From contig NZ_JAJUBC010000009.1 in assembly GCF_028683095.1 (NCBI RefSeq), positions 62,001-126,000 of the forward strand: 64,000 nt of DNA, read 5' to 3'. Within the stretch, counting starts at the first letter, position 1; every line of letters begins with the position of its first letter. Positions 46,992-57,226 of the stretch are shown one piece after another. The DNA comes from Enterovibrio gelatinilyticus. Its GTDB lineage: Bacteria > Pseudomonadota > Gammaproteobacteria > Enterobacterales > Vibrionaceae. Under the pieces are notes generated by a model. That model was not told where the DNA came from, did not search any database, and saw only the letters and a list, made by a program, of their open reading frames with translations. The translations under genes were made by a program, and so were the position numbers.

Positions 46992-48011
46992 TCAAAATTT
47001 GGTGAAGAAACTGCCACGTTTCGTGCCCACATCGAGCCAAACAGCAAGAATAATCACAGCCCATGTCACTAGCCATTGCGCGTAGTACGGGAAGCCCAAC
47101 AGCAGTAAGCCGTTCTGAATAAAGCCCAGAATCAATACACCAATCACTGTTTTTGTGATGCTACCTGAGCCACCTAACAAACTGGTCCCTCCCAAAATAA
47201 CGCCTGCAAGTACGAGCAATTCATAGCCCTGCCCCACATTATTCTGTGAACCCATGACCCGCGAGCCCAAGATAAGTGCGGCACAACCTGTCGAAAAGGC
47301 CGACAATAGATAGGTACTGAATACCAGTTTGTTACGACGAATGCCCGAGTACGCGGTCGCGATAGGGTTACCGCCCACAGCAAAGATCTTTCTCCCATAA
47401 GCAGTCCGCTTTAACAGCAATTCATAAATCACTGCCAGCACTAAAAAGATGATGATAGGCACCGCGATGGGCCCAAGAAAACCTCGTCCGAACAACGCAA
47501 ACCAGGTGTCTTCTTGGTTCGCGATATCCACGTTCTGCCCACCGGTGTATATCAAAGTTAAGCCCTGTATCGCAGAAAGCATTCCCAAAGTGACAATGAG
47601 CGAGTTAAGCCGCAAATAGCCCACCAAAAAGCCATTCACCATGCCGACCAGAAGCGTAAAGAGGAACATCAATAGAATGGCTTGTCCGGGTCCGACCTTA
47701 TCGTGCAAATCAACCACCAGAACGGTGGAGAAAGAAAGTAGCGAACCGACCGACAGATCAAGATTTCCGCCAATAACAACAATGGTGACACCCAGCGCAA
47801 TCGTGCCAACGATGGACGCTTGACGGATCACCGTCATGAAATTATCCGTGCTGAGAAATCGATCAGATGAAAGTGAGAACGCCACAATAAACATAAAGAA
47901 CGCGACCAAAATACCGTGTCGCGCCATCAGTGCTTTCACCGAGAATGCTTGCGTGTTCCCGTCCACCACACCACCTTTTTTGGTGGCATCAGTTGGAGTT
48001 CCTGAAGCCAT
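46992..48011 (-). CDS. CUT2-family sugar ABC permease (first)
   Basis: A 339-residue RbsC-type permease. I chose the ATG at 48009-48011 (MASGTPTDATKK) because AAGGG sits at proper distance; an ATG two codons upstream is closer than usual to that site, and the longer open frame is unsupported. After ~45 hydrophilic residues come the membrane segments, 'GVTIVVIGGNLDLSVGSLLSFSTV', 'AVGGNPIATAYSGIRR' and 'GGTSLLGGSGSITKTVIGVLILGF'. It is separated from the binding-protein gene by a stem-loop. Confidence 0.9.
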   Translation of the reverse strand: MASGTPTDATKKGGVVDGNTQAFSVKALMARHGILVAFFMFIVAFSLSSDRFLSTDNFMTVIRQASIVGTIALGVTIVVIGGNLDLSVGSLLSFSTVLVVDLHDKVGPGQAILLMFLFTLLVGMVNGFLVGYLRLNSLIVTLGMLSAIQGLTLIYTGGQNVDIANQEDTWFALFGRGFLGPIAVPIIIFLVLAVIYELLLKRTAYGRKIFAVGGNPIATAYSGIRRNKLVFSTYLLSAFSTGCAALILGSRVMGSQNNVGQGYELLVLAGVILGGTSLLGGSGSITKTVIGVLILGFIQNGLLLLGFPYYAQWLVTWAVIILAVWLDVGTKRGSFFTKF

Positions 48012-48064
48012 ATACATATCCCTTGATGAATAGAAAGAGCGTCGCAATCCTTGCTGAAAGGTGC

Positions 48065-48099
48065 CTTTCTGCCCACATAATTTGGCGGAAGGCAGAAAG
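48065..48099 (-). other. Intercistronic stem-loop between binding protein and permease
   Basis: CTTTCTGCC (48065-48073) and GGCAGAAAG (48091-48099) form a perfect 9-bp stem with a 17-base loop in the gap of about 160 bases after the binding-protein gene. Such hairpins in ABC operons usually protect the abundant upstream message, so binding protein exceeds permease. No T-run follows. Confidence 0.65.
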
Positions 48100-48172
48100 A
48101 AGCTGAATGACACCTCTGTACTCTTATGCAACATTAACGCTCTAAAGTAAGAGTAGAGAGGCGATAGGCTTT

Positions 48173-49108
48173 CTAGAAAACAGGCTTGGTGAAATTTGCC
48201 ATATTCTCTTGCGTAATTTTTGGTGTATCAAAGTAGTTAAGTTTCGCCACTTCTTCGCCATTTGCGATAGCTATGGCCGTCGCTAACGCGTTTTCCGCAT
48301 CATCGACCGGTGACTGGTAAACAGAGCCCCAATATTCGCCTCGGCCCATGGCCTCATAGCCAACCGCAAAGTTGGTAGCGCCAATAAACGCAATACCTTC
48401 ACGCCCAGCTGCTTTCGCCGCATTCAATGCGCCTACGCCCATGTTGTCATCACCGGAATAAACGCCGTCAATGTTGTCATACTTGGTCAGGAAGTTTTCC
48501 ATCACGCGTTGCGACTTCTCGCGGTTCCAATCACCCGGTTGCGTTTCCATAATTTTCACATCAGGACACGCAACAGCCAGTCTGTCTTCAAAACCTTTCT
48601 GACGTTCGATGGCAGTGGTGTAGCCTGGCTGACCGGAAATTTGCACGATCTCACCTTTACCATCCAATGCATCACACATCATCTCGGCAGAATACGCACC
48701 TTGAACAATGTTGTTTGGCCCAGAGAACGATTCAATAAACTGTTGGCCTTCCTCTGCTACATTGGAGTTTGTAACAACAACCGGAATACCCGACTGCTTC
48801 GCTTTACGAATAGCAGGCACTACCGCTTTACCATTGGTTGGCCAAATAATGATCACATCGACTTTTTGTTGAATGAGATCTTGTATCTGCGCGATTTGAC
48901 GTGCGACATCACCGCCAGCATCCAGAACCACAGTTTCCACACCTTCCGTGTTTCCTGCTGCTTCTTTAAACGCTTTTTCATAGGTGGTTTGGTATGAATC
49001 AACACCAACATTGTTCTGGGTAATACCAATGACCAAATCTTTGGCGTTGACTGCTGTTGCACTTGCCGTAATCATCAGACCTAACAAGGTTTTACTGATT
49101 GTTTTCAT
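48173..49108 (-). CDS. Periplasmic sugar-binding protein of the ABC importer
   Basis: A 311-residue RbsB-type protein. The ATG at 49106-49108 gives a normal signal peptide (cut near TAVNA-KDL) and is behind GGAG/AAGG. 'LVIGITQNNVGVDSYQTTYEKAFKEAA' is the first lobe, with 'DLIQQKVDVIIIWPTNGKAVVPAIRKAKQSGIPVVVTNSN' close to the ribose/galactose class, and 'DGVYSGDDNMGVGALNAAKAAG' in the second lobe. The ligand cannot be named; a pentose, hexose or polyol is likely. It is the second gene of this arm, after the SDR. Confidence 0.91.
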   Translation of the reverse strand: MKTISKTLLGLMITASATAVNAKDLVIGITQNNVGVDSYQTTYEKAFKEAAGNTEGVETVVLDAGGDVARQIAQIQDLIQQKVDVIIIWPTNGKAVVPAIRKAKQSGIPVVVTNSNVAEEGQQFIESFSGPNNIVQGAYSAEMMCDALDGKGEIVQISGQPGYTTAIERQKGFEDRLAVACPDVKIMETQPGDWNREKSQRVMENFLTKYDNIDGVYSGDDNMGVGALNAAKAAGREGIAFIGATNFAVGYEAMGRGEYWGSVYQSPVDDAENALATAIAIANGEEVAKLNYFDTPKITQENMANFTKPVF

Positions 49109-49177
49109 CCTTACCGCTCCGTTGCTGTGCACCCAATGAGAGAGTGCTTTCAAGTTGCGACAGACCTTCCCGGCCTG

Positions 49178-49981
49178 TTACTGCATGACCATGCCGCCAT
49201 CAATCATGATGAGCTGCCCAGTCATATAATCTGAGTCTTTACTTGCGAGGAAACTGGCAGTGCCCAACACATCTTCAGGGTAGGAATAGCGACCGAGAAG
49301 AATCATGTCACGCGCCAAGGTGTCCATGGATTCACCAGGCTTTTCAAACTTACCAATGGCGACCAAATCTTTATCCAATTGCTCCCAAAGTTCGGTGCGC
49401 ACCACGCCGGGGCCATAGCCGTTCACTGTTATGTTGTGTTTCACCAATGCCTTCGCTCCTCCATTGATCATGGCAAGCACTGCATGCTTACTGCATGAGT
49501 ACGGCACCACGTCATCAAATGCCATGCGAGAAACGATCGAGCCGACGTTAATAATTTTATATGGCTCATCTTCAGGGCCTTGAGCAATCATTTGCTTGGC
49601 AGCTTCTTGCATGCCCATCAAACAACCCAATCCATTTACATCCATGATTTTCTGCCAATTTTCCTCTGTAATATCAAGGAACATCAGAGGCTTATTGATA
49701 CCTGCATTGTTGAGCATCACATTAATTGAACCGAATGCATCGACGGTTGCTTTCACGCCAGCTGCAATATCAGCACGTTTTGTCACATCCATTTTGACGG
49801 CGATAGCTTCACCACCTTTCGCTTTAATGCGATCAACAACTTCTTGGCAGCCATCAAGATTTACATCTGCGACACAAACTTTCGCGCCCTGCTCTGCATA
49901 ATTCTCAGCAATCGCCGCGCCCATGCCGCGCGCTGCCCCTGTGATCAGCACATGTTTTTTCGCTAGTCTCGATGTATCCAA
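49178..49981 (-). CDS. Short-chain dehydrogenase/reductase (polyol or acetoin type)
   Basis: A 267-residue classical SDR with a TTG start (49979-49981) behind GGAGGG. The cofactor motif is TGAARGMGAAIA, with Asp at the end of strand two (CVADVNLDG), which favours NAD over NADP. Ser, Tyr and Lys of the catalytic set appear in 'NVGSIVSR' and 'YSCSKHAVL', and 'NNAGI' is present. The C-terminus 'GQLIMIDGGMVMQ' is typical. Close kin act on sorbitol, meso-butanediol, or similar diols. It is the first gene of the transporter arm, facing groEL across a 400-base region with two LacI-type operators. Confidence 0.88.
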   Translation of the reverse strand: MDTSRLAKKHVLITGAARGMGAAIAENYAEQGAKVCVADVNLDGCQEVVDRIKAKGGEAIAVKMDVTKRADIAAGVKATVDAFGSINVMLNNAGINKPLMFLDITEENWQKIMDVNGLGCLMGMQEAAKQMIAQGPEDEPYKIINVGSIVSRMAFDDVVPYSCSKHAVLAMINGGAKALVKHNITVNGYGPGVVRTELWEQLDKDLVAIGKFEKPGESMDTLARDMILLGRYSYPEDVLGTASFLASKDSDYMTGQLIMIDGGMVMQ

Positions 49982-50029
49982 GTTGCCCTCCTTATTTTGC
50001 TGTAATCAATACTTGCCCATCACGATTAC

Positions 50030-50043
50030 AGCAAACGTTTGCA
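50030..50043. promoter_or_regulatory. LacI-family operator, site 1
   Basis: GCAAACGTTTGC at 50031-50042 is a perfect 12-bp palindrome. It has the central CG step of LacI/GalR operators and shares its core with three other sites in the locus. It lies about 50 bases upstream of the SDR start, in its promoter zone. Confidence 0.8.
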
Positions 50044-50315
50044 ATGAATTTCCGTTAACGTATGATTTACATTTAGCAACAAGCATAGAACAAGAAATGC
50101 ACGATAAAAATAGCCTGTCGTGCTCCATTTTTGAGAATTAACAGTAGGTATATTTAACAAGATGTTACTACTACCTTGTTAGAACGAGAAAATATCTCAA
50201 AGCACGTCATTTCCATTGAATAAATATTCCTTCCAAAACCCCAAGATTGATCACAAACCCACTTTGCTACAAAGCCTTTCAAATGCACATTTATTGCAAA
50301 AAAACGGCAATTTTA

Positions 50316-50331
50316 TTGCAAACGTTTGCAA
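50316..50331. promoter_or_regulatory. LacI-family operator, site 2
   Basis: TTGCAAACGTTTGCAA is a perfect 16-bp palindrome, 51 bases upstream of the groEL start and in its promoter zone. With site 1, about 285 bases away, it could support looping repression of both divergent units. Confidence 0.85.
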
Positions 50332-50340
50332 AAGGTTTAA

Positions 50341-51993
<1,653 letters not shown>

Positions 51994-52031
51994 TGTTAGT
52001 TTAAGGCTTATGTCCGAAAGCTAGAAACAAC

Positions 52032-52060
52032 AAAGGGAGCTCACGCTCCCTATATTGTTT
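52032..52060 (+). terminator. Terminator after groEL
   Basis: AGGGAGC / GCTCCCT form a 7-bp stem around TCAC, followed by the weak T-containing tract TATATTGTTT. It lies about 40 bases after the groEL stop and just before the convergent E2 gene. Confidence 0.75.
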
Positions 52061-52106
52061 CTCTTGTTACCCATGCTTGTTACTGTTGCCCTATCGAATA
52101 CTCAAC

Positions 52107-53591
52107 CTAGAGCTCACCCTGCCAATCGTGGGACTCAATCATTGATTTCACTTGCTGCAAAAATGCACCGGAATACGCGCCATCCACCGCCCGATGATCG
52201 AACGATTGCACCAGCATACCCACACTGCCTATTCCCAGTGTTTCTCTGCCATTCACATTCACCACCACGGGTTTGCGAACAATACTGTCGATAGACAAAA
52301 TCGCAATTTCAGGGTGATTGATAATCGGCGTGGTAAACGCGGTACCTGAACCGCCATTGTTAGAAAGCGTGTAGGTTGCACCACTCATATCATCCGGCGT
52401 TAACCGGTTTTCACGTGCTTTCGTGGCAAGCTCAGCAATCTGTCTTGCTAATCCCAACACATTCATTGTGTCAGCATGTTTAATAACAGGAACCACCAAG
52501 CCTTGATGGCTAAGGTCCACAGCAATACCCAAGTGGATTGGCACACTCAATACCAACTTGTCTGCCCCCACTTGCCCATTAAGATGTGGAAACGCTTGCA
52601 GTGCTTTCACAACAGCCCTAGCAACGAAGGCAAGCGGCGTCAAACTGCAACCATAACGCTTCTTAAACGCCATTTTGTTAGCCTGTCTGACATCTTCAAC
52701 GGCATCAAAGCTGACTTCCATCCCTTGCGCGACATGCACGGCATTTTGCACCGATGAGGCCATCTGACGTGCAATTTGCTTACGCATTAAGGTGAAAGCG
52801 ACCGCTTTTCCTTTTATCAATATTGGCAACGATGAAACCGGACTTGTCTGACTGGCTTGCGTTGCGCGTGAAGCCAGTGCCGCGTCACCATCAAGATAAG
52901 ATAAAACATCAGATTCCGTAATGCGCCCGTATCTGCCGGTGCCATCAAGGTGATTGATGTTCACGCCATGTTCCGTGACCAAACGACGCACCGACGGAGA
53001 CAACTGTGCCAGCACGTCATCTTCTAGTGCCAATGCTTCTTGATCACGAAAAGCGTCTTGATTTAGACGAGTAGAAATCTGCTGAATATGTGCCTGCATA
53101 TCTCGCTTGGTGATACGCCCATCGTAACCACGGCCTGCTATCACCGATAAATCAACCTTATACTTGGCGGCGAGATATTTCACGGCGGGAGAAAACAAAC
53201 CATTACCACCTTGTAAACGATGTTTGGATGCGATTAACCTCACATTGACTTCATCCGACAACATAGGTTTAAGCATTTCTGCCTCTGCCTGTACAGCGCG
53301 ACTTAAGCCGCCTGAACTCGCAAGCGCTGTCTCTTTGCCCTCAAAAACCAACTCGTCACCTTCTGCTGCTAATAAGGCAACGGGCTCACCCACAGGGATC
53401 ACTTCACCAACGTTAGCGATGATTTTGGTCAATACCCCGTTTTCCATCGCAGGCACTTCCATTGCGACTTTATCGGTGGAAATTTCGAACAGTGCGTCGC
53501 CTTTTTTAACGACATCACCTTCAGCTTTATGCCACAGAAGAATTTCCCCTTCTGCGACTGTTTCCCCCAACTGGGGCATGATGATATCCAT
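52107..53591 (-). CDS. Dihydrolipoamide acyltransferase E2 with two subunit-binding domains
   Basis: A 494-residue E2. The ATG at 53589-53591 (MDIIMPQLGETVAEG) follows GGAGG; the twelve earlier codons belong to the ALDH end. An N-terminal lipoyl domain (1-80) carries the target Lys41 in STDKVAMEVP. Two peripheral subunit-binding domains follow: about 133-168 ('SPAVKYLAAKYKVDLSVIAG...GRITKRD') and about 198-233 ('SPSVRRLVTEHGVNINHLDG...GRITESD'). The catalytic domain (~255-494) has 'SFDHRAVDG' with the acyl-transfer His and Asp. It passes the acyl group to CoA. E1 and an E3 dock on the PSBDs; E3 is not encoded here. Most E2 proteins have a single PSBD, so the doubling is notable. Last gene of the E1/E2 arm. 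Confidence 0.93.
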   Translation of the reverse strand: MDIIMPQLGETVAEGEILLWHKAEGDVVKKGDALFEISTDKVAMEVPAMENGVLTKIIANVGEVIPVGEPVALLAAEGDELVFEGKETALASSGGLSRAVQAEAEMLKPMLSDEVNVRLIASKHRLQGGNGLFSPAVKYLAAKYKVDLSVIAGRGYDGRITKRDMQAHIQQISTRLNQDAFRDQEALALEDDVLAQLSPSVRRLVTEHGVNINHLDGTGRYGRITESDVLSYLDGDAALASRATQASQTSPVSSLPILIKGKAVAFTLMRKQIARQMASSVQNAVHVAQGMEVSFDAVEDVRQANKMAFKKRYGCSLTPLAFVARAVVKALQAFPHLNGQVGADKLVLSVPIHLGIAVDLSHQGLVVPVIKHADTMNVLGLARQIAELATKARENRLTPDDMSGATYTLSNNGGSGTAFTTPIINHPEIAILSIDSIVRKPVVVNVNGRETLGIGSVGMLVQSFDHRAVDGAYSGAFLQQVKSMIESHDWQGEL

Positions 53592-53605
53592 GTCTGCCTC
53601 CTGAT

Positions 53606-55066
53606 TTATTGGGAACAACCGGGCCAATCAAGGCCGATGTATTGGGTTTCAGTAAATTCATTAATACCGACATAGCCACCTTCGCGACCAAGGCCACTTT
53701 GCTTCATACCACCAAAGGGCGCGGCTGGGTCAGAAATCACTCCTTTGTTAATCCCCACCACACCCGCTTCAAGTTGCTTAGCGACCGAGACGGCATGTGC
53801 CGCATCAGAAGACATCACATAAGCTGCCAAACCGAAGATAGTGTTGTTGGCGGCATCAATCGCAGCCTGTTCATCATCAAACGGAATGATCACGGCGACG
53901 GGGCCAAAAATTTCGGTATACCGAATGTCGGCATTCTCGGGAATGTCATTGAGTACTGTCGGTGGGTAGAAATATCCAGCACCACTTGGCTGAACACCAC
54001 CCGTCAGTAAATTCGCGCCTTTTGCAACGGCATCATCGACCAGTGAAGCAACTTTTTTCTGGGTATCACGATTAACCAATGGGCCAATATCCACGCCGTC
54101 TTGCGTGCCATCCCCCATGATCAGTGCGCCCATTTTCGCCGCCAGCGCTTCGCTGAATGCTTGGTAATGCTGACGCGCGACATAGATTCGGTTTGCAGCA
54201 ATGCAGGACTCACCCGCATTGCGAATTTTGGCCACCAGCGTTTGTTCAACCGCGGTATCAAAATCCGCATCATCCAGCACCAACAACGGTGCATTGCCAC
54301 CCAATTCCATGGAGCTATTTACCACGCGCTCTGCCGCATTATGCAGCAACACGCGCCCCACTTCCGTTGAACCGGTGAACGAGACTTTTCTTACGCGTTC
54401 ATCGGCAAACATGACCTCAGAAATACTGCGTGCGCTTTTTGATGGCAACACAGAAATAGCATCATCCGGTACGCCAGCTTCCGTGAGTAACGCGGCAACA
54501 TACAACGCCGTGAGAGGTGTTTCAGTCGCAGGCTTTAAGATCACTGAGCAGCCTGCAGCCAACGCTGGCGCAATTTTTCGCGTCGCCATTGCAGCGGGGA
54601 AATTCCACGGCGTCACCAGATACGCAACACCAACAGGATGATGGGTCACCATAATGGCTTTATCACCATTGGGCGCTGAGGATAATGCATCATTCATCTG
54701 CACGACTTGATCGGCAAACCAACGAAAGAATTCCGAGGCGTAATTCACCTCACCCCGCGCTTCATTAAGCGTTTTGCCTTCTTCAAGCGTGATGATACGA
54801 GCAATCGTTTCTTTTCGTTCCTGCATCAGGTGATAAGCACGACGAAGCACTTCAGAGCGATGACGTGGCGAGGTTTTTCGCCACTCAGCAAAACCTCGAC
54901 TAGCCGCATCAATTGCGTCTTTGGCATCTTGTGAATCTGCACTCGCAATCGAGGTTAACAAAGATTCGTTAGCAGGGTTGTAGACGGGAATGTCTGCCCG
55001 CCCTGTATGTCGCCACTCGCCACCGATTTTTAATCCGGTGGGCAGCGTGATGTCATCAACAATCAT
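53606..55066 (-). CDS. Aldehyde dehydrogenase (succinate-semialdehyde type)
   Basis: A 486-residue ALDH close to the GabD class. 'TPWNFPAAMATRKIAPALAAGCSVILKPA' forms the cofactor site, 'FTGSTEVGR' the Rossmann turn, Glu in 'SSMELGGNAPLLVL' the general base, and the nucleophilic Cys in 'NAGESCIAANRIYV'. 'GVVGINKG' and 'GGMKQSGLGREGG' close the protein. It oxidises an aldehyde to an acid with NAD or NADP. Its ATG overlaps the E1 beta stop as ATGA. The substrate might be the semialdehyde made by the hydroxyacid dehydrogenase. Confidence 0.92.
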   Translation of the reverse strand: MIVDDITLPTGLKIGGEWRHTGRADIPVYNPANESLLTSIASADSQDAKDAIDAASRGFAEWRKTSPRHRSEVLRRAYHLMQERKETIARIITLEEGKTLNEARGEVNYASEFFRWFADQVVQMNDALSSAPNGDKAIMVTHHPVGVAYLVTPWNFPAAMATRKIAPALAAGCSVILKPATETPLTALYVAALLTEAGVPDDAISVLPSKSARSISEVMFADERVRKVSFTGSTEVGRVLLHNAAERVVNSSMELGGNAPLLVLDDADFDTAVEQTLVAKIRNAGESCIAANRIYVARQHYQAFSEALAAKMGALIMGDGTQDGVDIGPLVNRDTQKKVASLVDDAVAKGANLLTGGVQPSGAGYFYPPTVLNDIPENADIRYTEIFGPVAVIIPFDDEQAAIDAANNTIFGLAAYVMSSDAAHAVSVAKQLEAGVVGINKGVISDPAAPFGGMKQSGLGREGGYVGINEFTETQYIGLDWPGCSQ

Positions 55067-56043
55067 ATCTCAACCACCTCACGCACTTCAGCCACGATAC
55101 GCGCTACCGACGGGATCACATGGTCTTCCAAGTTATCTGCGGCGGGCAGAGGGATATGCGGCGTGGTGATGCGAGTGGGTGGCGCATCCAAATCAAAGAA
55201 ACGCTCTTTGCCCACGATTGAGACGATTTCAGCCCCCCAGCCACATAGCTGCGGGTTCTCTTCTACCGTCACTAGCCGAGACGTTCTTGCGACATCTTCT
55301 AAAATCGTTTTGGTATCCAGCGGCACAAGGCAACGCAGGTCGATCACCGAGCAATCGATCCCTTCTTTGGCTAAAATTTCCGCTGCTTTTTGGGCTCTTG
55401 GCACCATAGCCGCCAGCGCCACAATGGTCACGTCATTGCCTTTGCGAAGCACGTTAGCTTCACCGAGATTAACCACATGATCGCCATCCGGCACTTCGCC
55501 TTTCATGGCGTATAGCGACTTATGTTCAAACACAATCACTGGGTCTGGGTCGCGAACCGCAGCCGCAATCAAGCCTTTTGCATCGGCAGGGTTAGAAGGG
55601 GCGACGACCTTGATACCCGGGATCATCATCGCCCAATTTTCGACACTCTGAGAATGCTGCGCACCAAAGCGCGAGCCTGCGCCATTCGCGGTTCTGATCA
55701 CCAATGGCACCGACACCTGACCGGCTGTCATGTATCGTGCTTTCGGTATTTCATTGGCGACAAAATCCCAACACACGGCAAGAAAATCTGAGAACATGAT
55801 TTCCGCAATCGGTTTCAAGCCTGTCATGGCTGCCCCCATTGCCGCACCCAAAATGGCTTGCTCAGAAATCGGCGTGTCTCTCACACGCTCTGGGCCGAAC
55901 TCTTCAAACAGCCCCACAGTAGCTTTAAAAACACCGCCTGCGGCAGCAACATCTTCGCCAAGAAATACCACGTCATTATCTCTGCGTAATTCTTGTGCAA
56001 TCCCTGCTGCGACTGCTTCGCGATAACTCATTAGTTGCGCCAT
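55063..56043 (-). CDS. 2-oxo-acid (or acetoin) dehydrogenase E1 beta subunit
   Basis: A 326-residue transketolase-type subunit. The ATG at 56041-56043 (MAQLMSYREAV) has GGAGG and lies inside the last codons of E1 alpha. It has 'VFLGEDVAAAGGVFKATVGLFEEFGPERVRDTPISEQAILGAAMGAAMTG' spread over the core, 'RTANGAGSRFGAQHSQS' and 'VIDLRCLVPLD'. It binds the pyrimidine of thiamine diphosphate and pairs with E1 alpha as a heterotetramer. AcoB, PdhB and BkdA2 share this layout, so substrate class cannot be fixed from it alone. Confidence 0.93.
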   Translation of the reverse strand: MAQLMSYREAVAAGIAQELRRDNDVVFLGEDVAAAGGVFKATVGLFEEFGPERVRDTPISEQAILGAAMGAAMTGLKPIAEIMFSDFLAVCWDFVANEIPKARYMTAGQVSVPLVIRTANGAGSRFGAQHSQSVENWAMMIPGIKVVAPSNPADAKGLIAAAVRDPDPVIVFEHKSLYAMKGEVPDGDHVVNLGEANVLRKGNDVTIVALAAMVPRAQKAAEILAKEGIDCSVIDLRCLVPLDTKTILEDVARTSRLVTVEENPQLCGWGAEIVSIVGKERFFDLDAPPTRITTPHIPLPAADNLEDHVIPSVARIVAEVREVVEI

Positions 56044-57017
56044 GCGAAACCTCCATTTGCCCAGACATCTGTAAAACACAATGACGTATCAGGCGTCGCA
56101 GATGCTTTCGCCGCCTCGGTTGCATGATCCACTTCCTTGCTCACTTCGCTTTCGATTTTCTCGAGCACACGCTCTTCAATGCCTTCACCTTCAAGACGTG
56201 AGCGATAAAGAGGAATGGGATCGTATGCAAGCCAACGCGCCACTTCTTCAGCAGGGCGATACTTACCTGGGTCTGCACGAGAATGCCCTTGGTGGCGATA
56301 GGTTTTCGCTTCAATCAAAGAAGGGCCACCACCGCTGCGTGCTTTTTCAATCGCCGTTGACGCAACGTCAAACATGGCATCGGCATCGTTGCCATCGACG
56401 ATAATGCTCTCCAGCCCATAGGCGCTGGCACGATCTGCGGCGGGATGTTCAACCGCTGTGACGCTGCCAATTGGGGTGTATTCCATGTACAGGTTGTTTT
56501 CGCACACGAACACCACAGGAAGGTTCCATATCACGGCAAAATTCAGTGCTTCATGAAACGCACCGATATTGGTGGTGCCATCCCCAAAGAACACCACGCT
56601 GACTTCGCCGGTTTTTTTGTATTGGCTCTTCCATGCGCTGCCATTGGCAATACATAGCTGTGCACCAATGATGGCGTATGAACCCATGGCACCATGCTCA
56701 ACACTGGTTAAGTGCATAGAGCCACCTTTCCCGCGCAAAATACCGCAGTCTCGCCCCATCAACTCACCGAATAGCGCCGTCATATCAGCGCCTCGTACCA
56801 AGGTATGAGTGTGTCCGCGATAGGTGCAATAGGTATAATCGCCTTTTTGCATTGCGACACCAAATGCCGCTGCCACGGCCTCTTGACCTAATGCCAGATG
56901 GTTCGTGCCCTTCACAAGGTATTGAAGAAAGAGATCGGAGGCACGCTGTTCAAAGCCTCTCGCCCGCAACATGGTGCGGTAGAGTGACAGCCGTGTCTCC
57001 AGACTGTTTTCCGACAT
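56031..57017 (-). CDS. 2-oxo-acid (or acetoin) dehydrogenase E1 alpha subunit
   Basis: A 328-residue subunit with 'RARGFEQRASDLFLQYLVKGTNHLALGQEAVAAAFG', 'TYRGHTHTLVRG', and the thiamine diphosphate / Mg motif GDGTTNIGAFHEALNFA ... ENN. 'TYRHQGHSRADPGKYR' is the phosphorylation-loop region. The length is that of AcoA-type short E1 alpha proteins. AAGGAA precedes the ATG. An octanucleotide tandem repeat lies 49 bases upstream of the start. Acetoin-type dehydrogenase is one option, because AcoA/AcoB and SDRs co-occur; a branched or sugar-derived 2-oxo acid is another. Confidence 0.93.
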   Translation of the reverse strand: MSENSLETRLSLYRTMLRARGFEQRASDLFLQYLVKGTNHLALGQEAVAAAFGVAMQKGDYTYCTYRGHTHTLVRGADMTALFGELMGRDCGILRGKGGSMHLTSVEHGAMGSYAIIGAQLCIANGSAWKSQYKKTGEVSVVFFGDGTTNIGAFHEALNFAVIWNLPVVFVCENNLYMEYTPIGSVTAVEHPAADRASAYGLESIIVDGNDADAMFDVASTAIEKARSGGGPSLIEAKTYRHQGHSRADPGKYRPAEEVARWLAYDPIPLYRSRLEGEGIEERVLEKIESEVSKEVDHATEAAKASATPDTSLCFTDVWANGGFAWRN

Positions 57018-57065
57018 AGTCTGTTCCTTTTGGATTATTCTTAGGTACGCCCAACGGTGCTATGC

Positions 57066-57113
57066 GCTATTGAGCTATTGAGCTATTGAGCTATTGAGCT
57101 ATTGAGCTATTGA
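57066..57113. repeat. Octanucleotide tandem repeat, six copies of GCTATTGA
   Basis: Six perfect copies of an 8-bp unit lie between the M24 gene and E1 alpha, starting 49 bases before the E1 alpha ATG on the minus strand. The repeated unit has stops in all frames on the minus strand, so it is non-coding. Copy-number slippage would change spacing in the intercistronic leader by multiples of 8. Confidence 0.95.
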
Positions 57114-57226
57114 GTAAAAGTTTGCAGCGGTTGTGGTGCCTTTATCCAAGACAGAGGCTTCGACAGGCAGTGCACCTACATGAGAAGCCGATAACGTTGG
57201 AGAAATGAGCCACAACAGCTGACAAA

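Noticed and set aside
48509-48997. 162-codon plus-strand ORF.
   Set aside because: Antisense shadow of the sugar-binding protein gene, which has clear codon and motif support.
57066-57113. CRISPR-like array.
   Set aside because: Units are contiguous 8-mers with no spacers.
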